A stretch of DNA of 64,000 bases from JAFAMS01 sp049520515 (GTDB taxonomy: Bacteria; Vulcanimicrobiota; Vulcanimicrobiia; Vulcanimicrobiales; Vulcanimicrobiaceae). Of the stretch, positions 34,438 to 43,315 are shown piece by piece. The position numbers and the translations under genes are program-made. The stretch covers positions 52,375 to 116,374 of the forward strand of contig JBEKPS010000009.1 in the NCBI GenBank assembly GCA_049520515.1, written 5' to 3'. Below the pieces are notes generated by a model. The model did no database searches. It had not been told where the DNA came from and saw nothing but the letters and a program-made list of their open reading frames with translations. The number at the start of each line of letters is the position of its first letter. Position 1 is the stretch's first letter.

Positions 34438-35130
34438 ATGGCGGTTGATCGGATGTCGGAAGAGACGCGCGGAGAGCCCCAGTACCGCGAGCTGCGCCGG
34501 ATCGTTGCGGAGCGGGGGCTGGAAGAGCTGGGCCTTGGCGCCGGATGGGCGTACTATGACGACCCGCGACACCTGATCTTTACACTTGCGCGCTACAAGT
34601 TCGTCGCGAAGATGTTCGAGGGGTTCGAGACGGTCCTGGAAGTCGGCTGTGGAGACGGATTCGCCTCGCGCGTCGTCGCCCAGAGCGTCGGCGCGCTGAC
34701 CGGGATCGACTTCGATCCCGTCTTCGTCGACAATGCCCGGCGACGGCCCCGCGATCGCTGGAAAATCGAATTCGATTGCCACGATCCGCTCGAAGGCCCA
34801 TACGCGGGTGAGTACCAGGGGATTTTTGCGCTCGACGTGCTCGAGCACATCCCGCCCGCAGACGAGGATCGCTTCCTGCGCAACGTCCTCGAGTCGCTCG
34901 CGCCGCACGGCAGCGTGATCTTCGGCATGCCGTCGCTCGAATCGCAAGTCCACGCGTCACCGCAAAGCAAGGCCGGGCACGTCAACTGCAAGACCGGCGC
35001 TGAGCTGCGCGCAACGCTGTCGGGCTACTTCCATAACGTCTTCACCTTCTCGATGAACGACGAGGTCGTGCATACGGGATTCGCCGGCATGGCGCACTAT
35101 CTGCTGGCGCTGTGCTGTGGAAAGCGTTAA
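34438..35130 (+). CDS. SAM-dependent methyltransferase
   Basis: A 230-residue class I methyltransferase with motif I VLEVGCGDGFASRV, motif II TGIDFD and the post-motif FALDVLEHIPP. A GGAAG lies just upstream of ATG 34438. Its C-terminus HNVFTFSMNDEVVHTGF is almost the same as that of the methyltransferase at 40135-40803, so the two belong to one subfamily. Probably methylates a glycan precursor. Confidence 0.85.
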   Translation: MAVDRMSEETRGEPQYRELRRIVAERGLEELGLGAGWAYYDDPRHLIFTLARYKFVAKMFEGFETVLEVGCGDGFASRVVAQSVGALTGIDFDPVFVDNARRRPRDRWKIEFDCHDPLEGPYAGEYQGIFALDVLEHIPPADEDRFLRNVLESLAPHGSVIFGMPSLESQVHASPQSKAGHVNCKTGAELRATLSGYFHNVFTFSMNDEVVHTGFAGMAHYLLALCCGKR

Positions 35131-36193
35131 GAGGCCGAACACTCCAAAGCGTTTTCAATTCGCAATGAGCGTTTGGGGCGCAGAGTATATCGATCTTCTC
35201 TCACGGGTCGCTCTCCCACCGCTCCTGACGACGGGAAATCTTCTGGGATTCGCGCCCTACGAGACCGAGCTCGATATCTATACGCTCAAAGGTGAAATCC
35301 CGGCGTTGCATGCGTTGCCGGGGCTTCTCTCCCTGAGCGGTTTCATCGACGTCCGCATCACGGAGATTGCGTTCGATCAAACGGGCGCGGATCGTTTCGA
35401 CGCTCGCTACAAAGTCATGAGCGCAATGCACAATTTGGCTATCCGTCGCGCAGCGCAGAAAAATGCCGCCATTTTCTTCCTAGCTCCCGACGCCGTCTTT
35501 GCGGACGGTTCGCTCGGACGAGCACGCGAGCTGCTCCAAGACGGCAAACGACTCGTCTTGCTGCCCGGCGCGCGCAGCTCTTCGCAGATGCGCGATGTTC
35601 TGCTGGCGCGATACAATCCGTTTGGACGCGTTGGGATGTCGATACCACCGCGCGAGCTCGTGGCCAACTTGGTACGGTATCCCTACGAACAGCAGTGGCA
35701 ATTTTGGGGAATGGAACGGCTGACGATCTCTCCGTCGCATGTCTACTTCCGCGTCAAGGACGAAGGCTTCATCATCCGCGGTTTTCACCATCATCCGGTT
35801 GCGGTCTATCCGGAAAACTGGCAGTCCGAGGAAGTCGGAGCCACGACCGTCGACTCGACATGGTGCAGTGAGGCCGTTCCCGACCCATCGAGCGTCCATC
35901 TCATCACCGACACGGACGAGGGCTTCGTGGTCGACGTCGCAACCGACAAAGACAACGAATCGCACGTCGGCGAGGTCACCAGCGATCCCGAGCGTCACGT
36001 GATCGAATGGGCCCGAACGAACACCGATGCGCGCCAGCGCACGTTCGCCCGCGAGAACATCTTCGTACACTCAGGCCCGTTGAACGCCAATTGGGGCGAG
36101 GTCGCGGCCACCGCCGACGACGTTTATGACCGGATCCTCGCCCGCCTCACTCAAGAGGACGAGTCCTCACTTCAGGCCACCGCGAACCGATAA
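35117..36193 (+). CDS. Conserved protein of unknown function, divergent relative of the 22908/23879 pair
   Basis: A 358-residue unrecognised protein starting at GTG 35117 inside the methyltransferase end. It keeps the plan of the tandem unknown pair: an early FQFAMSVWGAEY strand, LPPLLTTGN, an acidic-site-like FFLAPDAVFADGSLG and a late GFHHHPVAVYPENW. The shared pattern D-A-x(2)-A/G-x-GS around residue 128 could be a DxD-like metal/nucleotide site, which would make the family glycosyltransferases, but I cannot prove this. No membrane segments. Confidence 0.65.
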   Translation: MESVKRPNTPKRFQFAMSVWGAEYIDLLSRVALPPLLTTGNLLGFAPYETELDIYTLKGEIPALHALPGLLSLSGFIDVRITEIAFDQTGADRFDARYKVMSAMHNLAIRRAAQKNAAIFFLAPDAVFADGSLGRARELLQDGKRLVLLPGARSSSQMRDVLLARYNPFGRVGMSIPPRELVANLVRYPYEQQWQFWGMERLTISPSHVYFRVKDEGFIIRGFHHHPVAVYPENWQSEEVGATTVDSTWCSEAVPDPSSVHLITDTDEGFVVDVATDKDNESHVGEVTSDPERHVIEWARTNTDARQRTFARENIFVHSGPLNANWGEVAATADDVYDRILARLTQEDESSLQATANR

Positions 36194-36200
36194 CGTATAG

Positions 36201-37349
36201 GTGTCTGTAGTCGAGGCGAAACCTGTCCCTGATTTGACCTTGGGCCCGCCGCGTATACGGCGCATCGCGACATCGTTCACGACGCGCTGCAACCTGCGTT
36301 GCGTGTATTGTCCGGAAGGCTCGCACGAGGAAGAATTTTACGGCGACATGGGGCCGGAGCTTCTCGAGCAGCTCATAGCGTTCGCGAAAAAGAAGGATGC
36401 CTACGTCGACATCAGCTTTTACGGCGACTCGACCTTTCACAGGCAATTCTACGAATTTGCGAGCCAAATAATCGACTCGGGCGTGCCCCTCGTCATCACC
36501 TCGAATTTTGCGAAGATGATGAGCCCGGAAGAGATCGGCGTCATCGCGCACTGCAAAACGGTCTCATTCAGCTTCGACACGCACGACCGCGACAAGGCGA
36601 AGGCGATCCGCAAAGGCTTGGATCTGCGCACGCTGCTTTTCAACATCTTACGAGTTCGCGCGCACTGCCTGCGTCACAACGTGCCGGTTCCTCCGTTCAC
36701 GCTGCACGTCGTGCTCGTCGATCAGGTCGTGAGCGATCTCCCGAACCTCATCGCGCTCGGCGCGTCGCTCGGCGTCCAAAATATCAGTTGCAACGAGCTC
36801 GCCGACATCGATGGAGCCGTAGGCACCGAGCTGCGAAACATCGCCGACCTGCGCGGCGAAGAGCTGCGTTTGGCGATCCTGCGGATCAAAGAAGCGTCAG
36901 CGCTTGCGCAACGCCTGGGCGTGGGCTTTGCTCTTTCGAACACTGCGGTCGAGCGCATCAATGCAGCGGTGACCGGCGCGCTCAATGACAGCAGCGAAGC
37001 TGCACCACGGGAAGGGATCCAAGGCACGTACTATTTGCGGGGCGACGAAGTGCTAGGACTCCAGCCCGGCATGACACGTCAATGCATCGAGCCCTGGATC
37101 GGGCCTATCTTGAATCCCAAAGGCGACGTTCATCCGTGTTGCGCACGTGGAACGGTCATGGGCAACGTCGGGAAAGACGGCGCGTTCGAGGACGTCTACA
37201 ACAACCTCAATTATCGCAAGCTGCGCCTGTCACTGTTGACCGGCGAAAACCTCGATAGCGAATGCCGCCTGTGTCACATGGCAGTACCGATTGTGCCCGC
37301 CCAGCTTCAGCAAATGGTCGCATCGCTCTATCGCGACCCTGCCTCGTAA
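36201..37349 (+). CDS. Radical SAM protein with SPASM-like C-terminus
   Basis: A 382-residue radical SAM enzyme. The cluster motif is C30-x3-C34-x2-C37 (RCNLRCVYC). C-terminal cysteines (RQCIEPW, HPCCARG, ECRLC) form a SPASM-like auxiliary-cluster region with the spacing of peptide- or sugar-modifying enzymes. GTG 36201 lies just after the unknown protein. It could modify a sugar, lipid or peptide in this pathway; the substrate is not evident. Ends 3 bp from a convergent gene. Confidence 0.85.
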   Translation: MSVVEAKPVPDLTLGPPRIRRIATSFTTRCNLRCVYCPEGSHEEEFYGDMGPELLEQLIAFAKKKDAYVDISFYGDSTFHRQFYEFASQIIDSGVPLVITSNFAKMMSPEEIGVIAHCKTVSFSFDTHDRDKAKAIRKGLDLRTLLFNILRVRAHCLRHNVPVPPFTLHVVLVDQVVSDLPNLIALGASLGVQNISCNELADIDGAVGTELRNIADLRGEELRLAILRIKEASALAQRLGVGFALSNTAVERINAAVTGALNDSSEAAPREGIQGTYYLRGDEVLGLQPGMTRQCIEPWIGPILNPKGDVHPCCARGTVMGNVGKDGAFEDVYNNLNYRKLRLSLLTGENLDSECRLCHMAVPIVPAQLQQMVASLYRDPAS

Positions 37350-37352
37350 AAA

Positions 37353-37841
37353 CTAGAACGCGTCGGACGTCGACGAATCGTCCTGATCGGCGGCAACGGA
37401 CGTATCGGTCGTGTACACGTCGATAGCCGCTTTACGCGCATTATAGCGAACCTTCGGGCCAAGCGCGCGCTCGATCGTTCGCGTCGCAACCATCGTGCGT
37501 CCGCGCACCGTGAATGGCGCTGCAGAAAGCTTTATGAGCCGCCCATTCAGCGTTGCTTTGCGCTCGCCAATGCGCAGCTTCAAATGGTCTGCGCCGTGCG
37601 CGACCGAGATGCTGCCCGTCGATTTGGTATAGCTGATCTGCGCACCCAAGCCCGCAGTCAGGGCGCGCAACGGAACGTACGCTTGATGATTTGCCGTCAC
37701 CGGCGGGACGTCGGAGATAAGGCTTTGGCCGTCAATCTCGATGGTAGCCGGGCGCGAAAATGCAAGCGTAAATGAGGCCGCAAGTGCAATGAGCGCGGTC
37801 CACAGTAGCGTGCGTGGCTTAAGCGGGAGCGGTTTGTTCAT
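37353..37841 (-). CDS. Secreted copper-amine-oxidase N-terminal-like domain protein
   Basis: A 162-residue protein with a basic N-terminus and hydrophobic signal/anchor (LLWTALIALAASFTLAFS), then a copper amine oxidase N-terminal-like domain: DGQSLISDVPPV...AYVPLRALTAGLGAQISY and RTMVATRTIERALG. Such domains are common single-copy or repeated modules in cell-surface proteins and do not bind copper catalytically. ATG 37841 overlaps the ispG end. Last gene of the rpsB-ispG run; function probably envelope-related. Confidence 0.8.
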   Translation of the reverse strand: MNKPLPLKPRTLLWTALIALAASFTLAFSRPATIEIDGQSLISDVPPVTANHQAYVPLRALTAGLGAQISYTKSTGSISVAHGADHLKLRIGERKATLNGRLIKLSAAPFTVRGRTMVATRTIERALGPKVRYNARKAAIDVYTTDTSVAADQDDSSTSDAF

Positions 37842-38973
37842 GGCGTCCGATCTCGTGCGCGTACTCCGGATAGAGGTCCGCGATGACCTTTTCGATCTCG
37901 TCCCGCAAAGCACCGAGCAAGCGCTCCTCGGGGTAGGTCCCCACGAGCTCGCCCTTACGGTAGATCGCCCCTTTGCCCTTGCCGCCTGCGACGCCGACGT
38001 CGGCCATCTTGGACTCACCCGGTCCATTGACGACGCACCCCATGACCGCGACCTTGACCGGGGCCGTGTACTCCCTGGCTAAGGCCTCGACGCGCTCGGC
38101 CAAGTCAACGACCTGGATCTCGGCCCGGCCGCACGATGGGCAGGCCGTGATGTCAAAGCCCTTTTCGCGCAAGCCGAGCGACTTCAAAATCCCCCAGCAG
38201 ACGGGGACTTCCTCGACCGGGTCGGCAGCGAGCGAAACGCGCAGCGTGTCGCCGATCCCTTCCCACAACAGAATCCCGAGGCCAATCGAGCTCTTGATCG
38301 TCCCTTCCCGCGGCAAGCCGGCTTCGGTGATGCCGAGGTGCAGAGCGTAGGGCGTGTCGCGTTCCCGTAGACGCTTGTCCATCAGCCGGTACGCATAGAC
38401 GGTGGCTGCGACTTCGTGCGCTTTGAGCGAGATGACGATATCGGTGTGACCGAGATCTTCGAGAATCTCAATGTGCCGGATCGCGGATTCGACCATTGCC
38501 TCGGGCGTCAAGCCAAGTCGTTCCTCGAGATCTCTGGCGAGTGAGCCGAGATTGACACCGACCCGAATCGGAGTGCCGCGCTCGACCGCCAAACGCACGA
38601 CTTCGCGCGTCTTTTCCGGATCGGTAATGTTGCCCGGATTCAAGCGCAGCTTCGCAACCCCGGCTTCGATCGCGGCGAGAGCCATGCGATGATCGAAGTG
38701 AACGTCGGCAACGATCGGCACGGGCGAACGGCTAACGATCGCGGGTAGTCCCGCAGCATCGCGTGGATCTTGACACGTGACCCGCACAATCTCGCAGCCG
38801 GCCATTGCAAGACCATAGACTTGCTCGAGCGTCGCGTCGACATTGGCCGTGTCGGTTGTGGTCATCGACTGAACGGCGATTGGATGATCGCCGCCAATCC
38901 AAACGCCCTTCGCGTCCGAGTTCGTTTTGTTTTTGAGGAAAACGGGCTTCGATTTCCGCCGCAGACGAATCAC
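37819..38973 (-). CDS. ispG: 4-hydroxy-3-methylbut-2-en-1-yl diphosphate synthase
   Basis: A 384-residue IspG (GcpE), the penultimate enzyme of the MEP isoprenoid pathway. Conserved motifs: PIAVQSMTTTDT, LRLNPGNI, the cysteine pair ACPSCGR and the MGCVVNGPGESKMADVG segment that together hold the [4Fe-4S] cluster. GTG 38973 has a GGGAAG Shine-Dalgarno. Dxr is in the same strand run, but five glycan genes separate rseP from ispG, an unusual interruption of a common order. Confidence 0.97.
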   Translation of the reverse strand: MIRLRRKSKPVFLKNKTNSDAKGVWIGGDHPIAVQSMTTTDTANVDATLEQVYGLAMAGCEIVRVTCQDPRDAAGLPAIVSRSPVPIVADVHFDHRMALAAIEAGVAKLRLNPGNITDPEKTREVVRLAVERGTPIRVGVNLGSLARDLEERLGLTPEAMVESAIRHIEILEDLGHTDIVISLKAHEVAATVYAYRLMDKRLRERDTPYALHLGITEAGLPREGTIKSSIGLGILLWEGIGDTLRVSLAADPVEEVPVCWGILKSLGLREKGFDITACPSCGRAEIQVVDLAERVEALAREYTAPVKVAVMGCVVNGPGESKMADVGVAGGKGKGAIYRKGELVGTYPEERLLGALRDEIEKVIADLYPEYAHEIGRHEQTAPA

Positions 38974-39007
38974 ATGTCTTCCCTTCGCGCCAAGCGCGAG
39001 TGCCTCC

Positions 39008-40138
39008 CTACCTGTACCCTGGGCGGCGAATGAGGCTCAGATATTGCATTCCTCTTCCGAAGAACGGCTCGAAATGCGCCAGCGTTGCGGCATCGGGACG
39101 TGCCGAGCGTAAAAACGTTCGCGCCGACGCGAACGCAGCGGCGGTCGCGGGCGCGATTTCCTGCGTCAATCCCCGTAGCTCATCCAAGTGACGCACAAGC
39201 TCGTCGCCGACGTCCTCGCCGCTTGCTTCGCTGCGTTGCATGAGCGCGTAGACCTCCGAACACGTTCGCAAGACCTCGATGCCCAGCGTCTCGTCGTGGG
39301 GTGGCAGATTCGACCGGTAGTCCAGCATGTTGCAGACCACTCGCCGGTAGGCGCGAATTGCTCGCTTGTTATAATCGCCGTCGCCGCTTGGGATGCGCTT
39401 GTACCATCGCCAGTCCACGAAAAAGTGCGGCGAGCTTGCGTAAACGTCGAAGTCTGCGCTCAGCGTCTCGATCGCTTCGCCGATTCCGAACAACTCGCCC
39501 GTGAACGGGTGGACGATGTTGTCGAGCACCCAATCTTCCGCCGAGCGTGTGGCTGCCTCCAGCGTGCGAAGATGCGGCTCGAAGATCTGCGTCAGAAGGC
39601 GTACGCGCTCGTCACGCGGGCGATCCAACTCGACGAAACGCCGCGCGATGAAGCGACGCAGAATCTCACCCATCGCCGAGGCCGCATCACAACACGTAAT
39701 TACCATCACGCCCCCGCTCTCGGCGAAGGTCGCAATCTTGCGCGCGAGAACGTGGGGCGTCGTCGAGAACGGAATCAAACCCTCGGCCAGAACGAACTCG
39801 AATCGGTCGGGCGTCGCGTAGTCCTCGACCAACGTTTCGGCGATTTCGATGTTCGCACGGACGTTCTGCTCGGCAAAGAGCGCGCGCATCTCCCGCACTC
39901 CGTGCGGGTTGGCTTCGACGAGCACGTAACGAGACGGGTTCATGCTGGCGACGAACAACGCGTTGTGTCCCGAACCAGGTCCGAACTCGATGACCTCGGC
40001 CCCGCGAAAACAGAGCGCGGGTATTCCAAGATGCCGGTACAATCCGTCGCGACCGGCATAGTGACGGCCTAAATTCGAAACGTCCTGTTTGACGGGCGAG
40101 ATCCCCGCCTCGCGATAATAGTCGACGAACGGTTTCAC
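39008..40138 (-). CDS. SAM-dependent methyltransferase, large form
   Basis: A 376-residue protein whose first 150 residues carry the methyltransferase motif VIEFGPGSGHNALFV and an acidic VLVEANPHGV. The C-terminal 200 residues are helical and not recognised. GTG 40138 overlaps the preceding methyltransferase stop (GTGA). Part of the block between rseP and ispG. Acceptor unknown, probably a sugar on a lipid-linked glycan. Confidence 0.75.
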   Translation of the reverse strand: MKPFVDYYREAGISPVKQDVSNLGRHYAGRDGLYRHLGIPALCFRGAEVIEFGPGSGHNALFVASMNPSRYVLVEANPHGVREMRALFAEQNVRANIEIAETLVEDYATPDRFEFVLAEGLIPFSTTPHVLARKIATFAESGGVMVITCCDAASAMGEILRRFIARRFVELDRPRDERVRLLTQIFEPHLRTLEAATRSAEDWVLDNIVHPFTGELFGIGEAIETLSADFDVYASSPHFFVDWRWYKRIPSGDGDYNKRAIRAYRRVVCNMLDYRSNLPPHDETLGIEVLRTCSEVYALMQRSEASGEDVGDELVRHLDELRGLTQEIAPATAAAFASARTFLRSARPDAATLAHFEPFFGRGMQYLSLIRRPGYR

Positions 40139-40803
40139 GTGCGCTTCGGACCTGCGCAGAGCGCGATCAGATAGTGCGCCATAGGGGCAAAGCCGGTGTG
40201 CACGACCTCATCATTGGCTGAAAACGAAAAGACGTTGCGAAAATGACGCTCGCCGAGCTCGCGCAGACGATCTGCGCTAAAGAGATTGATGTGCCCGGCA
40301 CGCGTCCAAGGCGAGGCATACTTGTCCGATGTTTCGTTCGGCGTGCCGATGATGCAGATTCCGTCCGCCGACAATGCGTCTGCCAAGGCTCGCACGTACG
40401 CGTCTTCGTTCTCGCGCGGGATGTGCTCGATCGTGTCCAGCGTGACGATTGCATCGCACTCGGGGAGCGGCTTGGCAATGATGTCGCGCACTTCGAAGCG
40501 CAGCCGGTCACTCCCAACGGTCTGGGTTGCGGTTGCTATTGCATCCGCGTCCAGATCGACGCCGAGGCACGACTTGGACGCCTCCGCTACGATCGTTGTC
40601 CCAAACCCTTCGCTGCATCCAACGTCGACGACGCGCTTGTTCGCGCCGATCATCCTCGAGGCGAACTTGTAATAGCTCAGCAGATGGAGTAGACGGCGCG
40701 GCGTCTTGCGCGCGATGAACGAGAAGTATGGACCCAGCGTTAGCGGCTCGGCTTCGAGGCTGGCCTTCGTCTCACGCCAACGTTTGTTGTCGTCGGATTC
40801 CAT
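40135..40803 (-). CDS. SAM-dependent methyltransferase
   Basis: A 222-residue class I methyltransferase with VVDVGCSEGFGTTIV, LGVDLDADAI and TLDTIEHIPREN. The C-terminal FRNVFSFSANDEVVHTGF block is shared with the methyltransferase at 34438-35130. It lies 11 bp after the SDR and is coupled to the larger methyltransferase. Part of the block inserted between rseP and ispG. Confidence 0.87.
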   Translation of the reverse strand: MESDDNKRWRETKASLEAEPLTLGPYFSFIARKTPRRLLHLLSYYKFASRMIGANKRVVDVGCSEGFGTTIVAEASKSCLGVDLDADAIATATQTVGSDRLRFEVRDIIAKPLPECDAIVTLDTIEHIPRENEDAYVRALADALSADGICIIGTPNETSDKYASPWTRAGHINLFSADRLRELGERHFRNVFSFSANDEVVHTGFAPMAHYLIALCAGPKRT

Positions 40804-40814
40804 CGTTTATTTCC

Positions 40815-41591
40815 CTATTGCCCGAACGTCCCGGCACCCTGTCCGCCGTCCATCGGAACCAGCGAACCGGAGAACGCCGAAGCGCGCGAGGACGCGAGAA
40901 ACACGACCGCATCTGCTATTTCTTCGGGAGAACCAAAACGCCGGCGAGGTAATTTCTCTTCGACGTATCGCGCGATTCCCTCGGGATCCCGTTGACGATT
41001 GGTATCCCACGTGCCGCCTTCCGTCAATACGACGCCCGGCACGATTGCCGAAACGACGATGCCGTCCGCCGCATATAATCTTCCGATCCCGCGAGCGTAC
41101 GCCGTGACGGCAGCCTTCGCTACGCCGTACGCGAGCGAACCCTGTTGCTCGAACGCAGCCAGCGATGAGAGAAAGATCATGCGCCCACTGCCTCGCTTCT
41201 GCATGTGCGGAATGAACGCGTTCGTCAACTCGATGCCGATCTCGAGGTTGAGGCGCAAGACGCGCTGCCAATCGCTGACCGGCGCAAGCGGATCGCGCAC
41301 GTCGAGCGTTCCGCCTACGTTCTGAACGACGATGTCGGGCTCGCCAAATCTCTCGAGGACGGCTTGTATCAATCGTGCAGGTCCGTCCGGCGAGGCAAGA
41401 TCGACTGCCTGGGACCGATGACCCGAGCCTTCGCCGCCAAGCTCGTCGAGCGTCGACGTCAACGCAGCCTGCGTGCGGCCGCAAATCATCACATGCGCGC
41501 CTTCGGCGGCAAGTGCAAGCGCGCAGGCGCGGCCGATGCCACGTCCGCCACCCGTGATCAGCGCCTTCTTTCCGGCGAGATCCAACTCCAT
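40815..41591 (-). CDS. Short-chain dehydrogenase/reductase
   Basis: A 258-residue classical SDR: NAD(P) motif TGGGRGIG, VQNVGG, catalytic Ser in FLSSLAA and YGVAK, and C-terminal PMDGGQGAG. It starts as TAATG over the glycosyltransferase stop. Probably reduces or oxidises a keto-sugar or carries out a step on the lipid carrier. FabG-like activity on acyl-ACP is a possible alternative. Confidence 0.92.
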   Translation of the reverse strand: MELDLAGKKALITGGGRGIGRACALALAAEGAHVMICGRTQAALTSTLDELGGEGSGHRSQAVDLASPDGPARLIQAVLERFGEPDIVVQNVGGTLDVRDPLAPVSDWQRVLRLNLEIGIELTNAFIPHMQKRGSGRMIFLSSLAAFEQQGSLAYGVAKAAVTAYARGIGRLYAADGIVVSAIVPGVVLTEGGTWDTNRQRDPEGIARYVEEKLPRRRFGSPEEIADAVVFLASSRASAFSGSLVPMDGGQGAGTFGQ

Positions 41592-43315
41592 TACGTCACT
41601 TGTCCCGCACGTTGTGGAACACGCTTAACGACCTGAGGAAAGATGTGACCGGGAGGACGTCCGGCGACCGTTCGTATCGTCACTTCACGCAACTGCTCGA
41701 GGTATCGGGATGCCTTCGGATGGAGCTCGTAAATCCGGCGCATGTCTGAGGGCAGATCGCCTTTACTCTTGTGCGATAACTGCGTATCGCCCGCATCGCG
41801 CACCAACCATTCGCCGGTGACGTGCGGCACGTGGACGAAATCCGTGATTTGCGCGAAGCGAATTTGGATCTCTTGGTCGGCAAGAATCACATCTTCGCGA
41901 AAAGCTCCGGCTCGCTCGTAGACCTCGCGTCGTACGAGCATCGCGTTGCCTGCGATCGGCGACGAAGCGTACACTTCCAGCGGATCCAGCGCCTCGATGA
42001 AGGTCGAGCAGTTATATCCGCTCGTGAAGCGGCGGCCGTCTTGCTCCGCTTCGAAACGGATCATGATGTTCGAGTGCGCGACGCCGATTCCTGAGCCTTC
42101 CAGCGCGGCGACGAGACGGAGTAGATGATCCGCATAAAGCTCGTCATCATCGGCCAGAATCCCGATGTAGGTTCCCTTTGCCTGCGACATCCCGAAATTC
42201 ACGGCGCTCGCAACGCCCGCGTTTGATTCACGGTCGTAGGCGCGGATTCGAGCGTCCAGCGGAGCGAGATCGGCAACCGATTCCCCGCCATCGTTGACGA
42301 CGACGATTTCGAAGTTTTCATAGCGCTGTTCTTTAAGCTTCGTGAGGATCCGGATAACATCGTCGCGCCGATTGTAGGTGGGAACGATCATGCTGACGAG
42401 GGGCGTCGTCTGGGCGAGCGGTGGACGCGCAGCGTCAAGCGCGCGCGAGATGACGCTCGGCGAAGGCGCGGACTCGCGCGCATGGCTGGCCGGGCGCGAC
42501 ATCGCTTCGAGCGTCGCCGTGCATATCGAGCGATACGACCACGGCTCGTACAGCGCCACGCCGTCGGCGACTTCGTTTGCACCGCTCGTCATCGCGGCGG
42601 CAACCGAAAGGCCGCGCTCTGCGAAGGCCTGTGTCCAGCTGGGATCGTCGAGCGTAACATCCACGATGCAAATCGCCTGTGACAAGACGCCTGCAACCTG
42701 GGGCGAACCGGCTTCCAGATAGTTCGCGCTGGTCGACGTGCCCTGACCTCCCTTGGAGATGACGACGACTTCGGCGTGAAGTTCGAAAAGCGCAAACGTG
42801 TGGATCGCCGTTTCCTCGGCCCGAGAATTCGGAGCCCAGATGACGACGTATCTGCGCCGGGGTCCAGGCGTCCAATCTCCGAGCCGTCGTGACGGATACC
42901 AGCGCACTATATTCGGGAGGCCATAGCCGCGCAACAAGCGCTGGAGCTGCGCGTCGTAGCGCGAGCGAACGATCAACACGTCGGGAAGGCGTGACATATC
43001 CGCAAGTGCAGTGCGCAGCTCCACCGGTACGCGATTGTGTTCGGTGATCGGACGGCCTTCCACGTTAACATTGGCCGATGCGATTCCGTCGAAGAGCTCG
43101 CGCCGATGATCGTAGTCGCCTTTGTGAACAACATGCGTTGCGAGCGAATATGCGTACGCCCCGCGCTGGTCGGGGATCAGGAACATCGCCGCGAACGCCG
43201 CACCCGCTCGCCTACGATCGGCCATCTCGAAGTAGGCCGGAACCAACTCGTTCGAGGCGGCGACGACAACCGGAATATCGCCAAGCGCCGCGGAGAGATC
43301 GGCGACGCTAGACAT
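41591..43315 (-). CDS. GT2 glycosyltransferase with N-terminal GT-B-like extension (copy B)
   Basis: A 574-residue protein. Residues about 300-420 are a GT2/GT-A domain: SMIVPTYNRRDDVIRIL, FEIVVVNDGGES and the metal-binding ILADDDELYADH. The first ~295 residues resemble a degenerate GT-B glycosyltransferase (RLPDVLIVRSRYD, YEPWSYRSICTATLEAMSR). It is a close tandem paralogue of the gene at 43308-45035, overlapping it by 8 bp. Probably adds a sugar in the glycan assembled with the neighbouring methyltransferases. Confidence 0.87.
   Translation of the reverse strand: MSSVADLSAALGDIPVVVAASNELVPAYFEMADRRRAGAAFAAMFLIPDQRGAYAYSLATHVVHKGDYDHRRELFDGIASANVNVEGRPITEHNRVPVELRTALADMSRLPDVLIVRSRYDAQLQRLLRGYGLPNIVRWYPSRRLGDWTPGPRRRYVVIWAPNSRAEETAIHTFALFELHAEVVVISKGGQGTSTSANYLEAGSPQVAGVLSQAICIVDVTLDDPSWTQAFAERGLSVAAAMTSGANEVADGVALYEPWSYRSICTATLEAMSRPASHARESAPSPSVISRALDAARPPLAQTTPLVSMIVPTYNRRDDVIRILTKLKEQRYENFEIVVVNDGGESVADLAPLDARIRAYDRESNAGVASAVNFGMSQAKGTYIGILADDDELYADHLLRLVAALEGSGIGVAHSNIMIRFEAEQDGRRFTSGYNCSTFIEALDPLEVYASSPIAGNAMLVRREVYERAGAFREDVILADQEIQIRFAQITDFVHVPHVTGEWLVRDAGDTQLSHKSKGDLPSDMRRIYELHPKASRYLEQLREVTIRTVAGRPPGHIFPQVVKRVPQRAGQVT

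Noticed and set aside
33045..34448. Plus-strand open frame of 467 codons antisense to the HldE-like gene
   Set aside because: Composition is that of a shadow frame and the opposite strand encodes an obvious two-domain enzyme.
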